This document shows positions 1 through 6,573 of a stretch of 26,121 nt of DNA, one piece after another. The DNA lies in NCBI GenBank assembly GCA_035295985.1, contig DATHBT010000029.1:1-26121 (forward strand). Reading direction: 5' to 3'. The notes under the pieces are model-generated. The model was given only the letters and a program-made list of their open reading frames with translations, did not search any database and had not been told where the DNA came from. The translations under genes and the position numbers were made by a program. The stretch's first letter is position 1. Each line of letters opens with the position of its first letter. Source of the DNA: JAIVGV01 sp035295985. Its GTDB lineage: Bacteria > Acidobacteriota > Blastocatellia > Pyrinomonadales > Pyrinomonadaceae.

Positions 1-1358
1 TTTTCCAGCGCGCGACGCAAATCTTCCGTCGTGGCATTCCCGTGCAGGTGCGCGCGATAGTAGGCGCGCACGCCGCGGAAGAAGGCCGCGTCGCCGAGGC
101 GGCGGCGGAGCATGTGCAGCACCCACGCGCCCTTCTGGTAGTTGTTCGCGTTGAGCAGTTCGCTCAGGTTCTCCGTGTCGCGGTCGCGGATGGGCGCGCG
201 GCGCGTCTTCGCGTAGCGGAAATAGTCTTCGCCCTTGCGCGCCATGTACTCGCGGAAGGCCGCGCCGCCCTCGTAGCGTTCGACGAAGAGGCCGGCGAAG
301 TAGGTGGCGAAGCCCTCGCTGAGCCACAGGTCTGACCAGGTGGCCGGCGTGACGGCGTCGCCGAACCACTGGTGCGCCGTCTCGTGCGCGACGAGTTCGA
401 CGAGTCTGCGCTGGATGCCGAACCGAGGGCTGACGGGCTGGTCGGGGCGCGGGTCGAGGAGCGTGCTCGTGTAAATGATCGCCGTCGAGTTCTCCATGCC
501 GCCGAAGCGCGTCGCGCCGACGATGTGCGCCAGCTTCCCGTAAGGGTAAGGCGCGACCGTGCGGCTGAAGAAGTCGAGCGTCGGCGGCGCGGCCGAGAAG
601 CCTTTTAGCGCGCCGGCGCGGTCGGAGGGCGGCACGTAGTAGGAGAGCGGCGGCAGGCGGCGCGAGAGCGCGTCGCGCGGCGTGACGGTCTCGAACCTGC
701 CGGCCGCGACGATCATGCAGTAGGGCGGGATGGGCGTCCCGTGCCGCCACGCCCACGTTCTCGTCCCGTCCGCGTTCGCCGACGTGCCGGCGAGCAGCCC
801 GTTCGAGACGACGACCGTGCCGCCGGGTGCGGTGACGTTGAAGTTGACGGTGGCTTTCGCCGACGGGTGATCGAGCGACGGGACCCAGTGGTGCAGGCGG
901 TCGGGCCAGTTGTCGCCCGTGGCCGAGGGGTTTCCGTCCTTGTCCTTCGTGAGAATCAGCCCGTCCTTCGGCCTGCCGTGGTACGCGACGGCGACGACGA
1001 GCCGACTTCCGCGCCGCGCCGCGTCGGCGACTGTGACGTTGAGTCTCCGGCCGTCGTGCTCGTAGCGCGCCTCGCGGCCGTTGACGGTCACGCCGTCCAC
1101 GCTCAACTCGCCGAAGTCGAGATCGACGAGTCGCAGGTCGTCCCGCAGCACCTCGACGGTGATCCTCGTCTCGGCCCGCGCGATCTCGCTCAGGTCTCGG
1201 TCGAAGCCGAGCGTGATCTCGTAATGAACCGGCCGCCAGCCCTCGACGAGCCGTTCGCGCCGCTCGGCGAGCGCGGCCGGGGAGAGCACGGCGACGAAGA
1301 GCATGGCGGTGAAGACCGCGCGGCGCGTCGTGCGACGGAAGGGCGGCGAGTTTGTCAT
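1..1358 (-). CDS. M1 family zinc aminopeptidase, secreted (3' end cut by window edge)
   Basis: A reading frame of 452 codons runs from ATG at 1358 to the window edge with no stop. It is a gluzincin aminopeptidase of family M1, which removes N-terminal residues from peptides. The exopeptidase motif GGMEN is at residues 286-290. The zinc site HETAH is at 325-329, and the third ligand is E348 in WLSEGF, 18 residues after the last His, which is the standard M1 spacing. The N-terminus is a basic stretch plus a hydrophobic segment ending near residue 31 (AALA), so export to the periplasm or surface is likely. The N-terminal beta domain and the catalytic domain are present; the C-terminal part lies outside the window. 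It follows the gene at 1414-1770 on the same strand after 55 bases and may share its transcript. The family call is secure; the substrate is unknown. Confidence 0.93.
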   Translation of the reverse strand, partial: MTNSPPFRRTTRRAVFTAMLFVAVLSPAALAERRERLVEGWRPVHYEITLGFDRDLSEIARAETRITVEVLRDDLRLVDLDFGELSVDGVTVNGREARYEHDGRRLNVTVADAARRGSRLVVAVAYHGRPKDGLILTKDKDGNPSATGDNWPDRLHHWVPSLDHPSAKATVNFNVTAPGGTVVVSNGLLAGTSANADGTRTWAWRHGTPIPPYCMIVAAGRFETVTPRDALSRRLPPLSYYVPPSDRAGALKGFSAAPPTLDFFSRTVAPYPYGKLAHIVGATRFGGMENSTAIIYTSTLLDPRPDQPVSPRFGIQRRLVELVAHETAHQWFGDAVTPATWSDLWLSEGFATYFAGLFVERYEGGAAFREYMARKGEDYFRYAKTRRAPIRDRDTENLSELLNANNYQKGAWVLHMLRRRLGDAAFFRGVRAYYRAHLHGNATTEDLRRALE

Positions 1359-1413
1359 CGGGTAGATAGAAATTTTTGAGAACGTGAGCGGGAGTGGCCG
1401 CGCAGTCGTCGGG

Positions 1414-1770
1414 TCAGCGCAGGCCGAGGAGCAGGAGGGCCGAGCGTTCGTGGACTCGGCCGCCGCTTCGCTGCCAGTCGCGGTAGGCGGCGAGTTCTTC
1501 GTCGCGAACGGGGCGGTTGCCGAGGCGCGCGACGGGCGTCTTCTCGAAGGCGTGCTCGGTGAGCGCGAGGTGCGCGGCGCGCACGCCGAGGCCCTGCGGC
1601 GCGGCGAGCGCGGCCTCGGCCGCCTCGACTTCGGGGAACAGCTCCTCGTAGGCCATCAGGTGCCAGACGCGCCCGCCCTCGCGCTCCTCGCTTGCCAGCA
1701 CGCGCAGCAGACCGAAGCCGCTCTCAAGTTGGAAGACGAGATCGTCGCCCGGCTCGTACCGAAGAGACAT
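1414..1770 (-). CDS. Conserved-looking hypothetical protein, 118 aa
   Basis: A small soluble acidic protein with no motif I can name. It opens with a beta-rich segment (YEPGDDLVFQLESGFGLLRV) that could be a small barrel, and its second half is helical and Ala/Glu rich. There is no signal peptide or membrane segment. I prefer ATG at 1770; a GTG directly before it (1773) would add one residue. Third codon positions are strongly G/C on this strand, and the plus-strand frame over the same bases reads as low-complexity Arg/Ala sequence, so the minus-strand frame is the real one. It lies upstream of, and co-directional with, the M1 aminopeptidase gene, and divergent from the J-domain gene. Function unknown. 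Confidence 0.7.
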   Translation of the reverse strand: MSLRYEPGDDLVFQLESGFGLLRVLASEEREGGRVWHLMAYEELFPEVEAAEAALAAPQGLGVRAAHLALTEHAFEKTPVARLGNRPVRDEELAAYRDWQRSGGRVHERSALLLLGLR

Positions 1771-1843
1771 CACCCTGACCCGCCCGCGTCGTTAAAATCT
1801 CGCAGCGGGCAAAGATTAGCACATGCCGCTTTTGGAAGTTGCG

Positions 1844-1873
1844 TTGAAAAGATTCGGCGGGCGCGGTTAGTAT
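1844..1873 (+). promoter_or_regulatory. Putative sigma-70 type promoter for the J-domain gene
   Basis: TTGAAA at 1844-1849 and TAGTAT at 1868-1873 are separated by 18 bases and lie in an A/T-richer stretch of the divergent spacer 1771-1905. Transcription would start near 1880, about 25 bases before the ATG at 1906. This is based on matches to the general consensus only. Confidence 0.35.
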
Positions 1874-1905
1874 TGCGGGCGCGCCGCGCGCGTCGCGGTT
1901 GACCT

Positions 1906-2502
1906 ATGAGCGGAGAGAAGGGGAAGGACTACTACGAAATTCTCGGCGCGGGCGCGGACGCGCCGCGCGACGAGATCGAGCGCCGCTACAAGCGGCTCGC
2001 CTCCGAGCGCCACCCCGACCGCGGCGGCAGCGAGGAGGAGATGAAAGACCTGAACGAGGCCTACGGCGTGCTCCGCGACGCCGAACGCCGGGCCGCCTAC
2101 GACTCCTCGCGTCGGCCGTCTCAGCCCGCGCCCGCGCATGAAGAGGGCGAGGCATACGCGAACTCATACGCGCGTCCTTACGCGCCGTCGTCAGGCCCCG
2201 CGGCGCAGGCCGACGCCGTGGGCGGCCGTGTGGCGGGCGCGCTGCTGGCAATATTCGCCGGACTCGTCCTGCTCTTCCTCGTGCGCTTCCACTACGTCGT
2301 CTTCCTGTGGCCGCTCGCGCTCTTGGCCTGCGTGCTCGTCCTCTTCGGCGTCTGGATGGCCCACGCGGCGATGACGTTCGCGCGCGCGGGCTTCGCCCCC
2401 GGACACTTCGCGCGCCGCTCGGCCTGGGCGCAGGAGTTAGCCTTCTGGGCCGGCACTGCTGGCGGCATCTTCGTCGTCTATCTGCTGCTGACCGAACTCT
2501 GA
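1906..2502 (+). CDS. Membrane-anchored J-domain (DnaJ-like) protein
   Basis: A 198-residue protein with an N-terminal J domain (about residues 8-68). The start DYYEILG, the HPD tripeptide at 36-38 and the final RRAAYD helix are all present, so it should stimulate the ATPase of an Hsp70 (DnaK). After a Pro/Ala linker (70-108) come two or three hydrophobic segments: about 108-148, probably a hairpin, and about 180-196. There is no Gly/Phe region, zinc-finger domain or client-binding C-terminal domain, so this is a type III J protein that would recruit Hsp70 to the inner membrane. There is no clear Shine-Dalgarno site before the ATG. The VOC gene starts 11 bases after its stop and is probably co-transcribed. 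The client is unknown. Confidence 0.88.
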   Translation: MSGEKGKDYYEILGAGADAPRDEIERRYKRLASERHPDRGGSEEEMKDLNEAYGVLRDAERRAAYDSSRRPSQPAPAHEEGEAYANSYARPYAPSSGPAAQADAVGGRVAGALLAIFAGLVLLFLVRFHYVVFLWPLALLACVLVLFGVWMAHAAMTFARAGFAPGHFARRSAWAQELAFWAGTAGGIFVVYLLLTEL

Positions 2503-2513
2503 GGTGCGCGCGC

Positions 2514-2945
2514 GTGAGTCCGAACGGCCTCGATCTGCTCTTCCTCGAAGTCAACAGCCTGCGCGACTCGGTCGAGTTCTACCGCGACAAGCTGGGCTTC
2601 GAGCTGCTGTCGCTAGCCGATACGGCCGAGCCGCCGATGGCGACGCTGCGCGCGGGCGCGCTGCGCGTAACGCTCGTTGAGCAACTGCTGACGATGGCGC
2701 GGCGCGGGCGCGGCGTACACTTCCTGTTCGGCGTCGCGGACGTTGACCGCTACTACGAGCGGCTGCGCGAGGGCGGCGTCGAGGCCGCGCCGCCTGCGGA
2801 CGAGGGCTGGGGCGGGCGCTTCGTCACCGTCGAAGACCCGGATCGTTACCGCCTCTTCTTCGTCGAGTGGCACGCGGGCGGCGCGCGCGCGGCCGATTCG
2901 GCTAATCCGTTCACCGGATCGCCCGACGAACTGAGCATGAATTAG
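2514..2945 (+). CDS. VOC superfamily (glyoxalase/bleomycin-resistance fold) protein
   Basis: A 143-residue protein with two beta-alpha-beta-beta-beta modules. The first begins LDLLFLEVNSL and continues through SVEFYRDKLGFELL; the second begins GVHFLFGVADVD and ends with EDPDRYRLFFVEW. Candidate metal ligands are the Glu of FLEV, the His of GVHF and the Glu near the end (FVEW), as in metal-dependent glyoxalase/dioxygenase relatives. The reaction cannot be predicted. I chose GTG at 2514 because the protein homology begins there and an 11-base gap follows the J-domain gene; the open frame itself continues upstream to 2307 without homology. It probably forms a two-gene operon with the J-domain gene. 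Confidence 0.82.
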   Translation: MSPNGLDLLFLEVNSLRDSVEFYRDKLGFELLSLADTAEPPMATLRAGALRVTLVEQLLTMARRGRGVHFLFGVADVDRYYERLREGGVEAAPPADEGWGGRFVTVEDPDRYRLFFVEWHAGGARAADSANPFTGSPDELSMN

Positions 2946-3093
2946 TTCTGGCCGAAAGCGTTTATCCTGAATTACAATCTCGCGGCGGGCCTGCCACGCC
3001 TCCCCCTCAGCAAAGGCCGGTCGCCGCCCCCCTGTTGACGACCGACCGTTCGTAACTCGACTCCGCGAATCATCAGCCGAAGGCCGCACGACT

Positions 3094-3465
3094 ATGGGAA
3101 ACGGGAACGAGGGCGGGCGCGTGGCCTGCGCGCTCGACTGCAACTGGGGTTACACGGAAGACACCCCGCGCAACGGCAAGATCACGAGCCTCAGCCTCCG
3201 CAGTTGCTTCGTGCAGACTAAGGCCCTCGTCACGGAGGGGCAGCAGATTTACGTCCGTTGCTGGCTCCCGGAGCGCCGCTGGCTCGCCCTGAACGGCACG
3301 GTCAAGAGCTGTCTAGAGCGCGTCGGCTTCAGCTACAGCTTCGCCGAGTTGTCGGACGAGCAGCGCGAGACGCTCAAGTCCCTGATGGAGCACTGCCGGA
3401 CGAAGGCCGAGCAGCCTGCGAAAGATTCGCGGGACGCGGGCGGAGAGATGCGGGGGGAAGACTGA
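3094..3465 (+). CDS. Degenerate PilZ-like domain protein
   Basis: A 123-residue soluble protein. Residues about 28-98 follow the PilZ beta-barrel pattern: a strand with ITSLSLRSCFV, then a turn with EGQQIYV, a strand with LNGTVKSC, then VGFSYSF and a closing helix DEQRETLKSLMEH. However, the N-terminal RxxxR motif is missing, and the (D/N)xSxxG motif reads SLSLRS, without the acidic residue and the Gly. Binding of cyclic di-GMP is therefore doubtful. The tail (100-123) is charged and disordered. The 148-base spacer upstream holds TACAAT at 2974-2979 but no convincing -35 box. A strong terminator follows. Compare the canonical PilZ protein at 11056-11385. Confidence 0.7.
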   Translation: MGNGNEGGRVACALDCNWGYTEDTPRNGKITSLSLRSCFVQTKALVTEGQQIYVRCWLPERRWLALNGTVKSCLERVGFSYSFAELSDEQRETLKSLMEHCRTKAEQPAKDSRDAGGEMRGED

Positions 3466-3487
3466 CGGCGGGCGGCGCGCCGCTAAA

Positions 3488-3531
3488 GAAGTTACGGCCG
3501 ACCGTTTCCGTGACGGTCGGCCGTAACTTTT
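3488..3531 (+). terminator. Strong rho-independent terminator
   Basis: A hairpin of 16 perfect base pairs (3490-3505 with 3513-3528), extended by A-T and G-T pairs, has a 7-base loop and ends in TTTT. It lies 22 bases after the PilZ-like gene. The A-rich stretch on its left side may let it also act for the convergent minus-strand gene, although more weakly. The rest of the spacer to 3735 shows no further gene. Confidence 0.9.
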
Positions 3532-3735
3532 GCAGGCTTCGAGTTAGGGGAAAGGAGAATAAACCCTTAACCCCCCGCCTGCGAAGCTCGTCAAAAACGG
3601 CGGCGAGGCGCGTCGTCCGGTGCGCGGCGCGGGCGCACCCGTACCGCGCGCGGCGACTACCGCGTTAAAGCCGTGCCGTTTGCGCGGAGGCGAGGCCGCG
3701 CGCGATTGAGTGAGAGTGACGGTGATGCCCCGCCG

Positions 3736-4809
3736 TTACTTCATCTCCGAGAGGGCGGCGATGTAGCAGCCGCGGGCGGTGGCGGTGAGCGGGTCTTTAG
3801 CCATCCGCACGTCGGAGACGGGGAAGGGCAGGTCGCCGCCGGCCGCGAGCACCTGCTCGAACTTCTGCTTGAAGCCGGCAGGGCGGGCCGTGCCGCCCGC
3901 GAGCACGATGGGCATCGGGCGGTCGATCTTCGGCAGGGCGCTGGAGCTGGCGAACTCCTGGCGCAGCCGCTCGATCATCGTGTTGATGACGTCCTCGTAG
4001 TAGATGTGCAGCGCGCGCTCCAGGTCGCCCTTCGGCTGGCGGGAGAGGTCGAGGCCCTCCTCCTTCTCGATGCGCACCTTCGTCGTGTTCGGCTCGCCCA
4101 TCACCTCGGCCACGTTGCGGTCGATGTAGTCGCCGCCCTTCGGCACGCTGAACGTGATCATCGGCATCGACATGAACGAGACCGAGACGTTGCACATCCC
4201 GCCGCCGCACGAGATGCCGATGCCAGTGAAGTTCTCTTCCTGAAGCTCCGAGAAGACGACGGCCTGTCCCTCGTTCAGCGACTTGGCCGTGTAGCCGAGC
4301 GACTGGAGGAACGAGCGCAGCACGGCCTCGTGATAGACGAGCTTGCCGTTAACGCCCTCGCCCTTGCCCGGCACGCTGAAGAACAGCGTCTCGCCCTTGC
4401 GCGCGCGGGGGACGAGCCGCTGGATGATGAGCTGCATGATGTGCTGGCTCTGATCCTCGTGCGGGTTGAGCAGGCCGTCGCGCATCGGGCGGCGCGCGTC
4501 GGTGTTGAGGAAGCTGGCGAAGAAGTCGGAGTCGTTGCCATAGACGTAGATGCTCTTGCAGTTGCGCTCGTAAACCATCTGCTTGTGCTTGAGCACGTTC
4601 TCGGCCATCTCGGAGCAGGGGACGGAGACGAAGGCGTTCAGCTCCGTGCGCGACTCGCGCGGGTTGCTGCTCGTGGCGGCGACGATGCGGCTCGTGCCGA
4701 TGTCGAGGCCGAACGCGCCGGGCTTCGCGCCGTTGTTGCCGTTTTGATCGAGCTTCTGGGCTGCGGCGTTCACGGCAGCCTGCATCACATTCTGTTTCTC
4801 TTCGGACAT
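3736..4809 (-). CDS. Bacterial actin-like ATPase-fold protein (MreB/MamK/ParM relative)
   Basis: A 357-residue soluble protein of the actin/Hsp70 fold. The phosphate-1 loop is FGLDIGTSR (33-41). The segment NEGQAVVFSE (179-188) takes the place of the connecting motif seen in MreB/MamK. The phosphate-2 loop is at 199-210, and the adenosine motif VLAGGTARPAGF is at 302-313. The first 30 residues are a polar tail. There is no membrane helix and no FtsA-type 1C domain signature. The phosphate-2 loop reads SCGGGMCN where the family has DxGGGTTD, so both Asp positions are replaced (S200, N207). A good Shine-Dalgarno AAGGAG lies 8 bases before the ATG. It is the last of three minus-strand genes, 161 bases after the amidase gene. 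Filament formation is inferred from the fold only. It is not recognisable as MreB, FtsA or MamK itself. Confidence 0.82.
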   Translation of the reverse strand: MSEEKQNVMQAAVNAAAQKLDQNGNNGAKPGAFGLDIGTSRIVAATSSNPRESRTELNAFVSVPCSEMAENVLKHKQMVYERNCKSIYVYGNDSDFFASFLNTDARRPMRDGLLNPHEDQSQHIMQLIIQRLVPRARKGETLFFSVPGKGEGVNGKLVYHEAVLRSFLQSLGYTAKSLNEGQAVVFSELQEENFTGIGISCGGGMCNVSVSFMSMPMITFSVPKGGDYIDRNVAEVMGEPNTTKVRIEKEEGLDLSRQPKGDLERALHIYYEDVINTMIERLRQEFASSSALPKIDRPMPIVLAGGTARPAGFKQKFEQVLAAGGDLPFPVSDVRMAKDPLTATARGCYIAALSEMK

Positions 4810-4910
4810 CTCGGTTTCTCCTTATTTGGCTGGTGGCCGCGGTGTGTGCGGCCGGGGTTTGTGGTGTGTGGCCGTGGGCGTTCGTCGTTTTTGCGCCCCG
4901 GCCGGCAGGC

Positions 4911-4937
4911 CGCGCGGAGTTCGGAAGGCTCCGCGCG
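4911..4937. other. Small GC-rich hairpin between amidase and actin-like genes
   Basis: A 9-base perfect inverted repeat (CGCGCGGAG at 4911-4919 and its complement at 4929-4937) has a 9-base loop. It lies 34 bases past the amidase stop codon on the minus strand. No T-run follows directly. It may attenuate transcription or stabilise the 3' end of the amidase message; the evidence is structural only. Confidence 0.3.
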
Positions 4938-4970
4938 TAAGGTGTCAGGGAAGGCCCTCCCCCTTGTTCG

Positions 4971-6470
4971 CTAGTCGGTCGTGCCGCGGGACTCCCCGGC
5001 CGGCCGTCTCTGCTCGCGACTCAACTCCCCCTCGCGGGGCTGTTCGCCGCGGAATCTGTACGAGAGGTTCATCTGCTCGCGGAATCGCTCGCGCATACGA
5101 GCGCGTAGCTCTTCGGGCGTGGTGCGCTCGCCAGCGGCGCGCGCGTTGAACTCGTCCTCGGCAACCTTGACGCCCGACCAGAGCGCGCCGCCCAGCGTCG
5201 CCACCACCTCGTCGTCGTAGGTGAAGCCGAAGTGCGAGACGCTGGCCGGGGCGATCTTGTACTTGTCGGAAAGGCCCATCGCCTCGAAGGGGAAGTTGCG
5301 CGCCCAGTCGTAGTGGAAGCAGATGAGCATGCTCGACGGGTTGACGGAAACCAGCCCGTGCGTGACGCAGTTGGCGTCGTCGATCTGGTGGCGGCTGCGT
5401 ATGATCTGCGTCAGCAGTCGGCCGGCGACGACCTGCGCCTCGGTGAGCTGCTCCTCAGGCGTTTCGGCGCTCATGCTCGTCTCGAAGCAGACGCCGATGA
5501 AGCTCTCGTTGAGGCCGACGTAGAGGTTCTTCTCGTCGGCCCAGACCGAGTTGCCGGCGTGGTGGGCCGCGTCTTCGTCGCGCACGACGCGGTAAATCTG
5601 GCCGAAGCGGTCGATCAGGTAGTTGTAGGACTTGTGCCGGCGGACGTATTCGAGCAGGCCGCGCGAGCGCGCCTCGATGGAGTCGTTCTGATCGGGCGTG
5701 AACGGCAGCATGTCGCTCTCGGAGGTGTGATAGACGATGCCGACGGGCTCGCGTTGAACTTCCGCGCCGCCGGCCGAGACTTTAACTCGCGTGAGATCGG
5801 CGCTGCGCGGCAGCGCGACGAACCCGCGCGGGCGGTTCCCGGTCTCGAACTCGGTGATGATGCGGCCGCCGTTGCTGTAGCGCTCGTAGCCGTCGCGGCT
5901 CTCGACGAGCCAGACCTTTTCGGGGCGGTAATCGCGCAGGTGGTTGACCGCCCCCGCGAGGGCCGAGTTCGGCGACGCTGCGTCGGTCGCGAGCACCCTC
6001 CGCTCGAAGCGCTTCGAGAGGTAGGTGTTGACGCGGCGGGCCGACCAGGCGGTAGCCGTGTAAGCGCCGAAGAGCGAGACGAAGAAGGCGGCAACGAGCG
6101 CGACGTGGATGACGTGGCGAACCCGGTAGAAGCTGAAATAGACGCGCGCGGCGCGCGGCGCCTTGTGCTGGCGCAGCAGCTTCAGCCGCTCCCCGGCCGA
6201 GGACGGGAGCAGTCGGCCCAACTCGCGCACGATCAGGCGGTAGAGCATCAGGTCGAGCAGGCGCGCGTAGTGGCGCTGGTAGTACTTGCTGCGGGCTATT
6301 GACGGGTGACGGGCGACGAACTCGTCGAGCCGCTCGCGGTTCTCGGCTTGGAGCGTGAGCGTGTGGCGCAGGAAGCGCAGCCGCTCTTCGGGGCGCGCGA
6401 GGAAGTGCGCGTACCGCTCGACGATCCTCGAATGGAGCAGCGTGGTCTTGGCTTTCGACGGGAGGGGCAT
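4971..6470 (-). CDS. Single-pass membrane protein with periplasmic amidase_2 (N-acetylmuramoyl-L-alanine amidase-like) domain
   Basis: A 499-residue protein in three parts. Residues 1-118 are a charged, helical, probably cytoplasmic domain. Residues about 119-141 form one transmembrane helix. After a linker, residues about 243-400 form an amidase_2/AmpD-PGRP fold, which in active members cuts the bond between MurNAc and L-Ala in peptidoglycan. Matches to AmpD-type proteins are IVYHTSES (first zinc His, H248), AHHAGNSVW (302-310), FIGVCFE (324-330), THG (second zinc His, H371) and the HYDWAR segment (386-391). The loop carrying the conserved Lys and third zinc ligand (RKTDPG in AmpD) is replaced by a P-S-S-M stretch. 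The C-terminal 50 residues are charged and disordered. It lies between the SPOR gene (103 bases upstream) and the actin-like gene. The fold is well supported; catalysis is uncertain. Confidence 0.85.
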   Translation of the reverse strand: MPLPSKAKTTLLHSRIVERYAHFLARPEERLRFLRHTLTLQAENRERLDEFVARHPSIARSKYYQRHYARLLDLMLYRLIVRELGRLLPSSAGERLKLLRQHKAPRAARVYFSFYRVRHVIHVALVAAFFVSLFGAYTATAWSARRVNTYLSKRFERRVLATDAASPNSALAGAVNHLRDYRPEKVWLVESRDGYERYSNGGRIITEFETGNRPRGFVALPRSADLTRVKVSAGGAEVQREPVGIVYHTSESDMLPFTPDQNDSIEARSRGLLEYVRRHKSYNYLIDRFGQIYRVVRDEDAAHHAGNSVWADEKNLYVGLNESFIGVCFETSMSAETPEEQLTEAQVVAGRLLTQIIRSRHQIDDANCVTHGLVSVNPSSMLICFHYDWARNFPFEAMGLSDKYKIAPASVSHFGFTYDDEVVATLGGALWSGVKVAEDEFNARAAGERTTPEELRARMRERFREQMNLSYRFRGEQPREGELSREQRRPAGESRGTTD

Positions 6471-6573
6471 TGTCGTTCGCGCGGGGTGTCTGACTGGGTT
6501 TTCGTTAACCTCCGGGCTTAGACCATTGCGCGGATCGAATTCTCCGCGCGCCGGCCGCCCGGACTCTTCAAGC

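Noticed and set aside
741..1379. Plus-strand open frame of 212 codons
   Set aside because: It is antisense to the M1 aminopeptidase, whose GGMEN and HExxH motifs fix the true frame.
1384..1902. Plus-strand 172-codon frame opposite the small hypothetical gene
   Set aside because: Its composition is that of an antisense shadow, and it would run into the promoter region of the J-domain gene. The minus-strand frame has better codon use.
3673..4974. 433-codon plus-strand open frame
   Set aside because: It lies opposite the actin-like gene and reads as low-complexity Ala/Arg/Val/Leu sequence without motifs. It is a by-product of G/C-rich third positions on the other strand.
5232..6302. 356-codon plus-strand open frame
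   Set aside because: It is antisense to the amidase-like gene, whose frame has clear motifs. The plus frame has biased composition and no domain.
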